A DNA stretch of 28,863 bases from an uncultured Dorea sp. GTDB taxonomy: Bacteria > Bacillota > Clostridia > Lachnospirales > Lachnospiraceae. Of this stretch, positions 1 to 7,996 are shown in pieces. Numbering within the stretch: the stretch's first letter is position 1; every line of letters begins with the position of its first letter. Location: the NCBI GenBank assembly GCA_910579925.1, contig CAJTVY010000047.1:1-28863 (forward strand), written 5' to 3'. The notes under the pieces were generated by a model that searched no databases, was not told where the DNA came from, and saw only the letters and a program-made list of their open reading frames with translations. A program made the position numbers and the translations under genes.

Positions 1-4
1 AATT

Positions 5-20
5 CCCCCATGAATGGGGG
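5..20. repeat. Perfect 6-bp hairpin CCCCCA-TGAA-TGGGGG
   Basis: A GC-rich inverted repeat with a 4-base loop lies at the left edge of the window, just before the terminator at 32-52. It may belong to the 3' end of the upstream gene, which is outside the window. No T run follows it directly, so it is not called a terminator. Confidence 0.4.
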
Positions 21-31
21 CTAGGGGGTTG

Positions 32-52
32 AAGTGTCGAAGACACTTTTTT
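32..52 (+). terminator. Rho-independent terminator of the upstream gene
   Basis: Arms AAGTGTC and GACACTT enclose a GAA loop and run into a T stretch (positions 47-52). It lies 30 bases before dtd, so it probably ends or attenuates transcription from the gene left of the window. The stem is only 7 bp and AT-moderate, so strength is uncertain. Confidence 0.55.
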
Positions 53-82
53 ATAGTATAGGAAAACAGGAGGTTATATAAG

Positions 83-529
83 ATGAGATTCGTGATCCAG
101 AGAGTATTGGAGAGTGAAGTGAGGGTAGAAGGTGAAGTCCTTGGTAAGATTGGAAAGGGCTTCATGGTGCTGATTGGCGTGTCCAGTTCCGACACGAAAG
201 AGATCGCCGATAAGATGGTGAAGAAGATGCTGGGACTTCGGATTTTTGAGGATGAACAGGGGAAGACGAACCTGTCGCTTGACACAGTGGGCGGAGAGCT
301 GCTGCTGATCTCACAGTTCACTCTGTATGCAAACTGCAGAAAAGGAAACCGGCCCAGTTTTATAGAGGCAGGAGCGCCGGATATGGCGGAGGAGATGTAT
401 GAGTATATTATTGCCAGGTGTAAGGAACAGGTTCCGGTAGTGGAGCGGGGGCAGTTCGGGGCAGATATGAAGGTCAGTCTGGTCAACGACGGGCCGTTTA
501 CTGTTATTCTTGACTCTGACACACTATAG
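83..529 (+). CDS. dtd: D-aminoacyl-tRNA deacylase
   Basis: This cytosolic proofreading enzyme hydrolyses D-amino acids (and glycine mischarged on tRNA-Ala) from tRNA. The 148-residue length is normal for DTD. Visible family motifs are the start MRFVIQRV, the catalytic-site motif SQFTLYA near residue 78, and a late DGPFT segment near residue 137 matching the Gly-cisPro loop that rejects L-amino acids. AGGAGG at 69-74 lies 8 bases before the ATG, which fixes the start. In many Firmicutes dtd follows relA, and the terminator just upstream would fit such a neighbour. No close partner is seen downstream, where a 243-base gap with inverted repeats separates it from marR. Confidence 0.95.
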   Translation: MRFVIQRVLESEVRVEGEVLGKIGKGFMVLIGVSSSDTKEIADKMVKKMLGLRIFEDEQGKTNLSLDTVGGELLLISQFTLYANCRKGNRPSFIEAGAPDMAEEMYEYIIARCKEQVPVVERGQFGADMKVSLVNDGPFTVILDSDTL

Positions 530-562
530 CATTTCTGTGATAATTCAAAGCGTACTGTCTGT

Positions 563-623
563 ATGATATCCGGCGGGGGTTAACCAGATATCATGATGCT
601 GGGGTCAAAAGGTATTTTGACCC
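563..623. repeat. Two inverted repeats between dtd and marR
   Basis: The first is ATGATATC (563-570) with GATATCAT (587-594), extended inward by GG/CC after one mismatch. The second is a perfect 9-bp stem, GGGTCAAAA (602-610) and TTTTGACCC (615-623), with a GGTA loop. Neither is followed by a clean T run on the plus strand. They may end dtd transcription or protect its 3' end. About 90 bases of very AT-rich DNA separate them from the marR promoter. Confidence 0.5.
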
Positions 624-711
624 TTATGATATGACGGGTTATTTTTATTTATATATCTAATGAATTTTTTCTAAATTTTCCCATAATAAATGTTAAAAAA
701 TAATAAATCTG

Positions 712-740
712 TTGACTTGTATAGTAAAATTGACTAATCT
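712..740 (+). promoter_or_regulatory. marR-exporter promoter
   Basis: TTGACT (712-717) and TAATCT (735-740) are separated by 17 bp. The start point would fall near 747, inside the palindrome described at 738-750. This is the only good promoter seen before the marR and two-subunit exporter run. Confidence 0.65.
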
Positions 741-750
741 AATTGTTAGA
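738..750. promoter_or_regulatory. Putative MarR operator
   Basis: TCTAA-TTG-TTAGA is a perfect palindrome that overlaps the -10 box and the expected start point. The octamer AATCTAAT also occurs twice (737-744 and 751-758), so the region could bind a dimer or two dimers. MarR proteins commonly bind such short AT-rich palindromes and repress their own operon. Autoregulation is inferred from position only. Confidence 0.55.
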
Positions 751-772
751 AATCTAATAAAGGAGGGATATC

Positions 773-1273
773 ATGAAAAATATAGACGATGCATCTGCTT
801 TTATTGTGCTGCATCAACTTATGCATCTTAGCAGGTATCATGCGGTCATGCGGATGGAGGATATGAATCTGAACCCAAGCCAGGCAGGGATTTTGTTTAT
901 CCTGAACAGCCAGGGCCGGCTCTCCCAGCGGCAGCTTGCAGAACAGATCGGAATTACGCCGCCGTCTATGACGGTAACGCTGAGAAAACTAGAAGAGCTT
1001 GGCTACATCCGAAAAGAACCGGACGAATGCGACCAGCGGATTCTTCGGATCTGCCTGTCAGAGGCGGGGAAAGAGTGTATTGGAAGATTAGAATTCATCA
1101 TGGAGGAAATGGAGAAGATTCTGTATCAGGGATTTACGGTAGAAGAAAGGCTGCTGTTCCGGCGTCTGCTTCTTGCCATGAGAGAAAATATGCTCAAATC
1201 CAAGGATTTTAAGGGAATGGATTTCAAGTCAATCCTCAAGAAGACGGGTCCGCCGATGAGGCAGGATTTCTGA
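773..1273 (+). CDS. MarR-family transcriptional regulator
   Basis: A winged-helix repressor of 166 residues. The helix-turn-helix region runs from SQAGILFIL through LSQRQLAEQIGI and PPSMTVTLRKLEELGYI (about residues 36-85), and the wing follows with DQRILRICLSEAGKE. The C-terminus is somewhat longer than usual and basic. AGGAGGG (761-767) sets the ATG at 773. The gene is 32 bases upstream of an exporter subunit and reads in the same direction, an arrangement typical of a repressor controlling its drug or metabolite exporter. The ligand and the exported substrate cannot be told from the sequence. Confidence 0.9.
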   Translation: MKNIDDASAFIVLHQLMHLSRYHAVMRMEDMNLNPSQAGILFILNSQGRLSQRQLAEQIGITPPSMTVTLRKLEELGYIRKEPDECDQRILRICLSEAGKECIGRLEFIMEEMEKILYQGFTVEERLLFRRLLLAMRENMLKSKDFKGMDFKSILKKTGPPMRQDF

Positions 1274-1305
1274 CTTCTGTTATATCTGGAAAGGAAAGGT
1301 GAGAT

Positions 1306-3498
1306 ATGCAAAAATTATTCAAGTTCTTAAAACCCTATGCCGGTGCGGTTCTGGCGATTTTCTGCGTATTGATGTTACAGGCATATTGCGACCTTACGCT
1401 GCCTGCTTATACATCAGACATTGTCAATGTGGGAATACAGCAGAAGGGAATTGATGAGAAGATCCCCTTTGTGTTGAGCGAAGAAGATTTCCTTCAGCTG
1501 CTTCTGTTTGTGCCATCGGGGCGGCAGGAGACGGTGAAAGAGGCTTATGAGGTAAGTTCCGGCCCTTCGGAGCCTTACATGTATGAGAAAAATAATGAAG
1601 GAAATATAATGGCCTTAAAAGAGTCTGTACAGGAAGACGAGGAGAAAATGGAAGAACTCTCAGAACTGCTTGGCAAGCCTATGCTTCTGTGCGTCGGATC
1701 TGCTTCTGGAAACGGAGCTGCGATGGAGATCGAAAAGCAGATGGAAGAACAATTCTCTGCTATGCCGGAAATTGAGAAGCAGATGGAAGAACAATTCTCT
1801 GCTATGCCGGAAACCATGGTAGAACAGTCGGCAGCAGTCTATATTCAGAATGTATACGAGAAGATCGGCGTTGACACTGACCGGATCGAGACTGGCTACA
1901 TCCTGTGGACGGGACTGAAAATGCTTGCGTTAGCCGCAGCAGGTATGATTGCAAGTATTATTGTGGGTCTGCTGGCTTCCCGTGTGGGGGCAAGAGTGGG
2001 CCGGGGATTGAGAAAAGATGTCTTCCGTAAGGTAGTAGGATTCTCCAACGGAGAATTTGATAAATTCTCAACAGCATCTCTGATTACAAGAAGCACCAAC
2101 GACATCCAGCAGATCCAGCTTCTGACGGTTATGATCCTGCGTATGGTATTATATGCTCCTATTCTGGCAGCAGGAGGAATCTTTAAAGTGTTTCGCACGA
2201 ATGCAGATATGTCATGGATCATTGCGCTTGCGGTTGGAATGATCGTTATGGTGGTGGTTGTCCTTTTTGCCGTTGTCATGCCTAAGTTTAAAGTGGTACA
2301 GAATATGGTTGACCGTCTGAACCTGGTCAGCCGGGAGATACTCACCGGCCTTGCGGTTATCCGCGCATTCAGTACGGAGAAATACGAGGAGAAGCGTTTT
2401 GACGCTGCCAATAAAGATCTGACCAGAACCAATCTGTTTGTAAACCGTGCCATGACTTTTATGATGCCCTTCATGATGCTGATTATGAACGGCATTGCCG
2501 TTCTGATCGTGTGGGTAGGCGGGCACAGCATCAATGACGGCAGCATGCAGGTCGGCGATATGATGGCGTTTATCCAGTACACGATGCAGATCATCATGTC
2601 ATTCCTTATGATCTGTATGATTTCGGTTATGCTGCCAAGGGCTGCGGTCTCAGCAGATCGTGTAGATGAGATTCTGACCAGCAGCACCTTGATCCACGAT
2701 GCTGAAAATCCGGTTCATTTCGGGGAAAACGGAAAAGGGGAAGTACGGTTTGAACATGTATCCTTCCGCTATCCGGGAGCAGAGGAAGATGTTCTGCACG
2801 ATATTTCCTTTACGGCAAAACCAGGAGAGACGACGGCGCTGATCGGAAGTACGGGAAGCGGAAAGTCCACACTGGTTAATCTGATTCCGCGGTTTTACGA
2901 TGTCACGGAAGGGAAGATTACGATTGACGGTATCGATATCCGTACGACTACCCAACAGGAACTTCGGGAGAGGCTTGGCTACGTGCCCCAGAAAGGAGTC
3001 CTCTTCTCAGGTGATATCGAGTCGAATATTCTGTACGGCAATCCAAAAGGCAGCGAAGAGGAGATGCAGGAAGCGGCCAGGATCGCCCAGGCAGCAGATT
3101 TTATAGAAGAGAAACAGAAGAAATACAAAAGTCCGATCGCTCAGGGCGGTTCCAATGTATCGGGCGGGCAGAAGCAGAGGCTGTCCATTGCAAGGGCCGT
3201 TGCAAAGCATCCGGATGTGTATATTTTTGACGACAGTTTTTCAGCGCTTGATTATAAGACAGACGTGAAGCTTCGGGCCGCACTGAAAGAAAAGACGAAT
3301 GAGAGTACGGTGCTCATCGTCGCTCAAAGGATCAGTACGATTCTCCATGCAGAGCAGATTATTGTCCTGGACGATGGAAAGGTGGCCGGTATGGGCACGC
3401 ATCGGGAACTTCTGAAAAACTGCGAGGAATATTACCAGATCGCATCATCCCAGTTGTCCGAGAGGGAGCTGGAACATGACATGAAGGAGGTGGGCTGA
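1306..3498 (+). CDS. ABC exporter half-transporter with degenerate ATPase site
   Basis: A membrane ABC half-transporter (TMD-NBD) of 730 residues, probably one half of a heterodimer with the next gene. The first membrane helix is near residues 10-32. The next begins near 205, so an unusually long, acidic, probably extracytoplasmic loop of about 170 residues lies between. That loop contains an exact 14-residue tandem duplication. The nucleotide-binding domain has Walker A GSTGSGKST (near 513-521) and signature VSGGQ. The usual Walker B glutamate is Asp (IFDDSFSALD, near 642) and the H-loop His is Gln (VAQRIST). These changes mark the non-hydrolysing site of heterodimeric exporters of the BmrC/BmrD and TM287/288 type. 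Substrate is unknown. MarR control is inferred from the operon. Confidence 0.9.
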   Translation: MQKLFKFLKPYAGAVLAIFCVLMLQAYCDLTLPAYTSDIVNVGIQQKGIDEKIPFVLSEEDFLQLLLFVPSGRQETVKEAYEVSSGPSEPYMYEKNNEGNIMALKESVQEDEEKMEELSELLGKPMLLCVGSASGNGAAMEIEKQMEEQFSAMPEIEKQMEEQFSAMPETMVEQSAAVYIQNVYEKIGVDTDRIETGYILWTGLKMLALAAAGMIASIIVGLLASRVGARVGRGLRKDVFRKVVGFSNGEFDKFSTASLITRSTNDIQQIQLLTVMILRMVLYAPILAAGGIFKVFRTNADMSWIIALAVGMIVMVVVVLFAVVMPKFKVVQNMVDRLNLVSREILTGLAVIRAFSTEKYEEKRFDAANKDLTRTNLFVNRAMTFMMPFMMLIMNGIAVLIVWVGGHSINDGSMQVGDMMAFIQYTMQIIMSFLMICMISVMLPRAAVSADRVDEILTSSTLIHDAENPVHFGENGKGEVRFEHVSFRYPGAEEDVLHDISFTAKPGETTALIGSTGSGKSTLVNLIPRFYDVTEGKITIDGIDIRTTTQQELRERLGYVPQKGVLFSGDIESNILYGNPKGSEEEMQEAARIAQAADFIEEKQKKYKSPIAQGGSNVSGGQKQRLSIARAVAKHPDVYIFDDSFSALDYKTDVKLRAALKEKTNESTVLIVAQRISTILHAEQIIVLDDGKVAGMGTHRELLKNCEEYYQIASSQLSERELEHDMKEVG
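1729..1812 (+). repeat. 42-bp in-frame tandem duplication
   Basis: Two adjacent 42-base units (1729-1770 and 1771-1812) differ at only two positions, both synonymous (ATC/ATT and GAA/GAG). They encode the 14-residue unit IEKQMEEQFSAMPE twice, in the long first loop of the exporter subunit. The near identity points to a recent duplication. Confidence 0.95.
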
Positions 3499-3499
3499 T

Positions 3500-5341
3500 A
3501 TGGCAGGACGAGGTATGGGCCACAGAGGGCCGGGCATGGGCCACGGGGGACACGGTATGCCGGGGGAAAAGGCCAGGGATTTCAAAGGTACGATGAAGAA
3601 ATTAATGGCGTATCTTGCAATGTATAAGATTCCGATTCTGTTTGTAGGTATCTTTGCGGTGGGGAGTACGATCTTTAATATCGTAGGCCCGAAGATTTTA
3701 GGAAGGGCAACAACGGAGATATTTAACGGCCTGGTGGGAAAAATCTCGGGCGGACCAGGAATTGATTTTGACAAGATTGGAAGAATTCTGTTACTGCTTC
3801 TCGGACTGTATGTGTTAAGCGCCCTGTTTTCCTTTATCCAGGGCTACATTATGACCGGGGTTTCGCAGAAACTGACCTACCGGATGCGTAAGGAGATATC
3901 AGAGAAGATCAACCGCCTGCCGATGAACTATTTTGACAGGCAGCCGCATGGAGAGATCTTGTCCAGGATCACCAATGATGTAGATACCTTAAGTCAGAGT
4001 CTGAACCAGAGCGCAACCCAGCTCATTACCTCAGTGACGACGATTATCGGCGTTCTGGTTATGATGTTAAGCATAAGCCCCTTGATGACTCTGATTGCGC
4101 TTCTGATCCTTCCCCTTTCTGTGGGGCTGATCTCGGTAATCGTGAAGCGTTCTCAGAAATATTTCAAGAATCAGCAGGAGTATCTGGGGCATGTGAACGG
4201 ACAGGTGGAGGAAGTCTACGGAGGCCATAATATTGTTAAGGCATTTAATAAGGAAGCGGACGTGATTGCAGAGTTTGATCGGGATAATGATATGCTGTAT
4301 GAGTCTGCGTGGAAATCGCAGTTCCTTTCGGGGATGATGATGCCTATCATGCAGTTCGTGGGAAATCTGGGCTATGTGGCGGTGGTTATTCTTGGAGGCT
4401 GGCTTGCGATCAAGGATGTGATCGAGGTGGGAGACATTCAGTCGTTCATCCAGTATGTGCGCAATTTCACCCAGCCGATCCAGCAGGTCGCCCAGGTGGC
4501 AAACATGCTTCAGTCCACGGCTGCGGCTTCTGAAAGGGTGTTTGAATTCCTGGAGGAAGAGGAGGAAGACCAGACAGCGCCGGATGCGGTATCTATCCAG
4601 GGGCTTGAGGGGCGCGTGGAGTTCTGCAATGTGAAGTTTGGATATAACCCAGACCATACGATCATCCATGATTTCAGCGCAAAGGTGGAGCCTGGACAGA
4701 AGATTGCCATCGTAGGCCCCACAGGAGCGGGGAAAACCACTATGGTGAAGCTTGTTATGCGTTTCTATGACGTGAACGATGGTTCTATCAAGGTAGACGG
4801 CCATGATATCCGCAACTTTAACAGGAGCGAGCTTCGGGAAATGTTCGGTATGGTATTGCAGGATACCTGGCTGTTCAAGGGAAGTATTGAAGACAACATC
4901 CGCTATGGGAAACTCAATGCCACTCATGAGGAGGTGGTGGAGGCGGCAAAAGCGGCCTATGTACACCGGTTTGTACAGACGCTTCCAGGAGGCTATGACA
5001 TGGAACTGAATGAGGAGGCGAACAATGTTTCCCAAGGACAGAAGCAGTTGCTGACCATCGCCCGGGCAATCCTGGCAGATCCGAAGATTCTGATCCTGGA
5101 TGAAGCGACCAGTTCTGTGGATACCCGTACTGAAGTGAGGATACAGAAGGCGATGGATAACCTTATGCGGGGAAGAACAAGCTTTATTATTGCCCACAGG
5201 CTGTCTACCATCCGGGACGCTGATCTGATTCTGGTTATGAAAGACGGAGATATTATTGAGCAGGGGAACCATGAAGAGCTGCTGGCGCAGGGCGGATTCT
5301 ATGCGGAACTATATAACTCGCAGTTTGAAAGGAGTGCGTAA
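3500..5341 (+). CDS. ABC exporter half-transporter with canonical catalytic site
   Basis: The second exporter half (613 residues). The ATG is one base after the stop of its partner, with AAGGAGG at 3484-3490, so the two are translationally close. Membrane helices span roughly residues 45-330. Walker A is GPTGAGKTT (near 405) and Walker B ILILDEATSSVD keeps the catalytic Glu (near 534); the H-loop His is present (IIAHRLST). Its signature is VSQGQ instead of LSGGQ. This complements the partner: hydrolysis would occur at this subunit's Walker motifs against the partner's VSGGQ, and the other site is degenerate. The first 21 residues are rich in Gly, His and Met (H8, H15, H18). Substrate is not identifiable. 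Confidence 0.92.
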   Translation: MAGRGMGHRGPGMGHGGHGMPGEKARDFKGTMKKLMAYLAMYKIPILFVGIFAVGSTIFNIVGPKILGRATTEIFNGLVGKISGGPGIDFDKIGRILLLLLGLYVLSALFSFIQGYIMTGVSQKLTYRMRKEISEKINRLPMNYFDRQPHGEILSRITNDVDTLSQSLNQSATQLITSVTTIIGVLVMMLSISPLMTLIALLILPLSVGLISVIVKRSQKYFKNQQEYLGHVNGQVEEVYGGHNIVKAFNKEADVIAEFDRDNDMLYESAWKSQFLSGMMMPIMQFVGNLGYVAVVILGGWLAIKDVIEVGDIQSFIQYVRNFTQPIQQVAQVANMLQSTAAASERVFEFLEEEEEDQTAPDAVSIQGLEGRVEFCNVKFGYNPDHTIIHDFSAKVEPGQKIAIVGPTGAGKTTMVKLVMRFYDVNDGSIKVDGHDIRNFNRSELREMFGMVLQDTWLFKGSIEDNIRYGKLNATHEEVVEAAKAAYVHRFVQTLPGGYDMELNEEANNVSQGQKQLLTIARAILADPKILILDEATSSVDTRTEVRIQKAMDNLMRGRTSFIIAHRLSTIRDADLILVMKDGDIIEQGNHEELLAQGGFYAELYNSQFERSA

Positions 5342-5490
5342 AATATATAGTTTGCTATGGATAAAAGATAGAGTTTTCAGTATATAAAGGATCGTAATAA
5401 GTATAGGGATTTGTGGCGATCATCTATGTTTATTATATAGTATGCTATAGAAAATAGTTAAATTGAGAAAATGATTGATAAATAAGAAAG

Positions 5491-5530
5491 GGGCGGAAGA
5501 GAATCTGAAGTATCAGACTCTCTTCCGCCC
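5491..5530 (-). terminator. Terminator between convergent exporter and coat genes
   Basis: GGGCGGAAGAGA-A-TCTGA (5491-5508) pairs with TCAGA-C-TCTCTTCCGCCC (5513-5530) around the loop AGTA, with one A/C mismatch. On the minus strand the stem is followed by CTTTCTTATTT, so it most plausibly ends the minus-strand coat operon. It may also stop read-through from the exporter. The 150 bases before it (5342-5490) hold no gene, only an imperfect repeat of ATATAGTNTGCTAT at about 5344 and 5436. Confidence 0.75.
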
Positions 5531-5561
5531 ATTATCATACCGCGTTCCATTATCATACCGC
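5529..5561. repeat. Short direct repeat CCATTATCATACCGC
   Basis: The 15-mer occurs at 5529-5543 and 5547-5561 (period 18), next to the terminator and just past the 3' end of the minus-strand coat gene. It is probably a slippage product without function. Confidence 0.7.
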
Positions 5562-5587
5562 CATACTTCGGTTTGCGAAGAGGCCGG

Positions 5588-5848
5588 CTACTTCATGGAA
5601 CCACCGCTTAAGATGGATTTCACATGATCAATCTCCTGCTGGGAAGCTTTTGCCGCCGGGACGTAGTAACTCTTTTCCCGTGCTACCTGGTAAAGCTTCT
5701 CCTGGGACATTTCGCATTCATTCCGCATCTGCTTTAAGCACTGTTTCAGTTCTTTGTTCTCTGTCTGCGGGATCATTTCACCAAATCGGGTCAGTTCACC
5801 GTTGACGCCGGTCAGGGCATCGCTTACCATTGTCTTTTCGTCTAACAT
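5588..5848 (-). CDS. CotF-like spore coat protein
   Basis: An 86-residue soluble, mainly helical protein. The pattern MLDEKTMVSDALTG followed by ELKQCLKQMRNECE and a tyrosine-rich tail (SYYVPA) resembles the coat-F (ferritin-like helical bundle) family of spore coat proteins of Clostridia and Bacilli. AGGAGG on the minus strand at about 5856-5861 precedes the ATG. The upstream gene, a second small coat-F-like protein, ends 13 bases before this start, so the two are surely cotranscribed. Family placement is by pattern, not alignment. Confidence 0.75.
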   Translation of the reverse strand: MLDEKTMVSDALTGVNGELTRFGEMIPQTENKELKQCLKQMRNECEMSQEKLYQVAREKSYYVPAAKASQQEIDHVKSILSGGSMK

Positions 5849-5861
5849 GTCTGCTTACCTC

Positions 5862-6044
5862 CTATAAGAATTTCATTAAATCCTGCTTATTTTTCATCGC
5901 AGAATCTGCGGCATCCTGGAAAAGTTTTTTCACTTCCGGATCCTGTGCCTGAGAGGCATAGTCCTGCAGTTTGCAGTGACAGGTGCTATATCCTCCGATT
6001 AAGTGACGCAGGTTTTGTAAATCGAGTACTGATAAATCGGCCAT
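5862..6044 (-). CDS. Small coat-F-like protein
   Basis: A 60-residue protein with predicted helices and a repeated histidine/cysteine motif (YSTCHCKLQDYA near residue 20). It resembles the shorter partner protein often found beside CotF-like coat genes, where a helical hairpin carries coat-F-like sequence. AAAGGAGG upstream of the ATG supports the start. It lies 55 bases after the stop of the amidotransferase-like gene and 13 bases before the 86-residue coat protein, so all three minus-strand genes may form one unit. The sequence shows no clear SigK or SigG promoter. Function in the spore is inferred. Confidence 0.7.
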   Translation of the reverse strand: MADLSVLDLQNLRHLIGGYSTCHCKLQDYASQAQDPEVKKLFQDAADSAMKNKQDLMKFL

Positions 6045-6099
6045 GTCTGTTTCCTCCTTTATTTCGTGGGCAACGAGTGTCTGTGTTGCTGCTTCGGGA

Positions 6100-6843
6100 T
6101 TATTGTGTCCCTGGCTTAATGGAAATATACTGCAAATTTTTGGCCTTTTTTGATTTTTCTATAAAAACGTAAAAAAGTTCCTGGGCGGAGGCCGAGGATT
6201 CTATCATGCATTCCGGATGCCACTGGACGCCGACCACAAATGGAAGCAGTTCCGATTCGACGGCTTCTATGATGCCGTCAGACGCCATGGCAGATGGCTT
6301 CAAGTCTTTTCCTAAGATGCGGATGCACTGATGATGAAAACTATTCACAGCCTCGTTCTTATTATAGATATTAAATAGCATACTATCTTTTAGAACCGTG
6401 ATCTTGTGACAGGGATCAGAACGGTCTGAGGAGAGCTGCATATGATTTAAGGAGGCTGGCCAGCGCAGGGAAAGATCCTGGTAAATCGTGCCTTCAAGAG
6501 CGATATTGAGGATCTGCATACCCCGACAGATGGCAAGGATCGGGAGTCTTAGGGTGAGAAGATATTTCATCAGAGAGAGGTGGAACTGGTCTGTGCGAAG
6601 GTCTGTAGAACCCCGTTTTGTCAGAAGTTCCTCGCCGAACAGGAGGGGCGTTACGTCATCCCCGCCGCAAAAAAGGAACCCGTCGCACTGGTTTTTGTAA
6701 CTTTCATAGGCTTCCGTGTTCTGAGTGCAGGGGAGAATGACGGGGATTCCGCCGGATCTTTCGATTGCCTGTATGTATGTCTGGGGTACGAACTGACGGT
6801 GGTTCATACATCCGCAGGATACGATGCCGATGACTGGTTTCAT
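6100..6843 (-). CDS. Class-I glutamine amidotransferase-like hydrolase (peptidase C26)
   Basis: A cytosolic hydrolase of 247 residues in the gamma-glutamyl-GABA hydrolase (PuuD-like) family, which cleaves gamma-glutamyl amide bonds. It starts MKPVIGIVSCGC. The oxyanion segment FCGGDDVTP, the nucleophile elbow LAICRGMQIL with catalytic Cys, and the late VQWHPE with catalytic His and Glu are all present. An open frame extends 40 codons further upstream. However AAGGAGG sits just before codon 41 of that frame, and the family begins there, so 6843 is chosen. It faces an M19 dipeptidase across a 99-base divergent region, which suggests a joint role in using gamma-glutamyl or D-amino-acid dipeptides. 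The substrate is not proven by sequence. Confidence 0.88.
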   Translation of the reverse strand: MKPVIGIVSCGCMNHRQFVPQTYIQAIERSGGIPVILPCTQNTEAYESYKNQCDGFLFCGGDDVTPLLFGEELLTKRGSTDLRTDQFHLSLMKYLLTLRLPILAICRGMQILNIALEGTIYQDLSLRWPASLNHMQLSSDRSDPCHKITVLKDSMLFNIYNKNEAVNSFHHQCIRILGKDLKPSAMASDGIIEAVESELLPFVVGVQWHPECMIESSASAQELFYVFIEKSKKAKNLQYISIKPGTQ

Positions 6844-6866
6844 GAAAATCCTCCTTATTATTAAGG

Positions 6867-6889
6867 GTGTACCTTCAGGTATACTTTTT
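6867..6889. promoter_or_regulatory. Near-palindrome in the divergent promoter region
   Basis: GTGTACC-TTCA-GGTATAC (6867-6884) has one G-T wobble and is followed by five T on the plus strand. It sits midway between the divergent hydrolase and dipeptidase genes. It could be an operator for a shared regulator or a weak attenuator for the dipeptidase. TATACT at 6903-6908 is a possible -10 box for the dipeptidase without a good -35. Confidence 0.4.
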
Positions 6890-6942
6890 ATTCGGAAAGA
6901 TATATACTTTACTGTAGAAGATATGAAACGGAGGCAGAAGAT

Positions 6943-7938
6943 ATGAAACTGATTGATTTGCATTGTGATACCTTATGGAAACTGACGGCCATGGACAAAA
7001 ACGAAAATCTGATGGATAATCACTGTAGTGTCAGTATCCCGTTCATGAAGGCGGCGGAGACAAAAGCGCAGTTTTTCGCATGTTTTACCTGTCTGGAGGA
7101 CTTTGTAGACGCCGGGGGATACGAAGGCTGTTACAGGAAGGTGCAGGAGATGATTGCATATCTGGAAAGTCAGACCAGGAGATACCCAGAACAGATTGCC
7201 CTTGCAAGATCCGTTGAAGAAATGGAGAAGAATGAGGAGGCAGGAAAGATCTCGGCATTCCTTACGGTAGAGGAGGGCGGCGTTCTGTGCAGCGAGATGG
7301 AGCGGCTGGACGTTTTATATGACAAGGGAATCCGGCTGATGACATTGATGTGGAACTATGAGAACTGTATCGGACATCCCAACAGCAGGGATAGAGCGGT
7401 CATGAGTCAGGGACTTAAGCCCTTTGGGGTTGACGTGGTCAGAAGAATGGACGAACTGGGGATGATCGTGGACGTCTCCCATGCTTCAGACGGAACGTTC
7501 CGTGATATTTTGAAATATTCAAAGAAGCCGGTTGTTGCGTCTCATTCCAACTGCCGCGCACTCTTAAGCCATCCGAGGAATCTGACGGATGAGATGATCC
7601 GAAGCCTGGCAGAAAACGGAGGGGTTGCGGGACTGAATTTCTACGGCGCCTTTCTGGGAACTGGGAAAGTGGAGGATTCCCATACTGCGCAGGAGAATTC
7701 CCGGGTGGAGGCAATGGCGGAGCATGTCTTACATATGATCCAGGTAGGAGGAAGTGATTTTCCGGCTATTGGAACGGATTTTGACGGATTTGATGCCCAA
7801 GGGGTGCTGGAGATCCCCGACGTCTCGAAAATGGAGCGGCTGTGGGCGGCGCTTCAGAAGGAAGGTGTGACGGAGGGACAGTTGGATAAGATCTGGGGAG
7901 GAAACATGGAACGGGTGATGCGAGAGGTGCTGCGCTAA
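6943..7938 (+). CDS. Membrane-dipeptidase-type (M19) dipeptidase
   Basis: A zinc-dependent dipeptidase of the renal dipeptidase family (M19, amidohydrolase fold), 331 residues. Metal ligands are visible: HCD at residues 7-9 (LIDLHCDTLW), the bridging Glu in LTVEEGG near 105, and the His residues in VDVSHAS and VASHSNCRAL near 175-200. The active-site Asp lies in IGTDFDG near 280. There is no signal peptide, so the enzyme is probably cytosolic. GGAGG at 6931-6935 precedes the ATG. Members cleave a broad range of dipeptides, often with a D-residue at the C-terminal position. It is divergent from the C26 hydrolase and may share its control. Confidence 0.92.
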   Translation: MKLIDLHCDTLWKLTAMDKNENLMDNHCSVSIPFMKAAETKAQFFACFTCLEDFVDAGGYEGCYRKVQEMIAYLESQTRRYPEQIALARSVEEMEKNEEAGKISAFLTVEEGGVLCSEMERLDVLYDKGIRLMTLMWNYENCIGHPNSRDRAVMSQGLKPFGVDVVRRMDELGMIVDVSHASDGTFRDILKYSKKPVVASHSNCRALLSHPRNLTDEMIRSLAENGGVAGLNFYGAFLGTGKVEDSHTAQENSRVEAMAEHVLHMIQVGGSDFPAIGTDFDGFDAQGVLEIPDVSKMERLWAALQKEGVTEGQLDKIWGGNMERVMREVLR

Positions 7939-7996
7939 TATTAAAATCATATTGTTTTTGTTGGGAAATTTTTAGTATATGTTAAGAATGTTTTCA

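Noticed and set aside
1896..2687. Long minus-strand open frame of 263 codons
   Set aside because: It lies opposite the exporter gene, has no family match or ribosome site, and is explained by the composition of the plus-strand gene.
4067..5272. 401-codon minus-strand open frame
   Set aside because: It mirrors the catalytic exporter gene, whose plus-strand motifs are unmistakable; the antisense frame has no recognisable domain.
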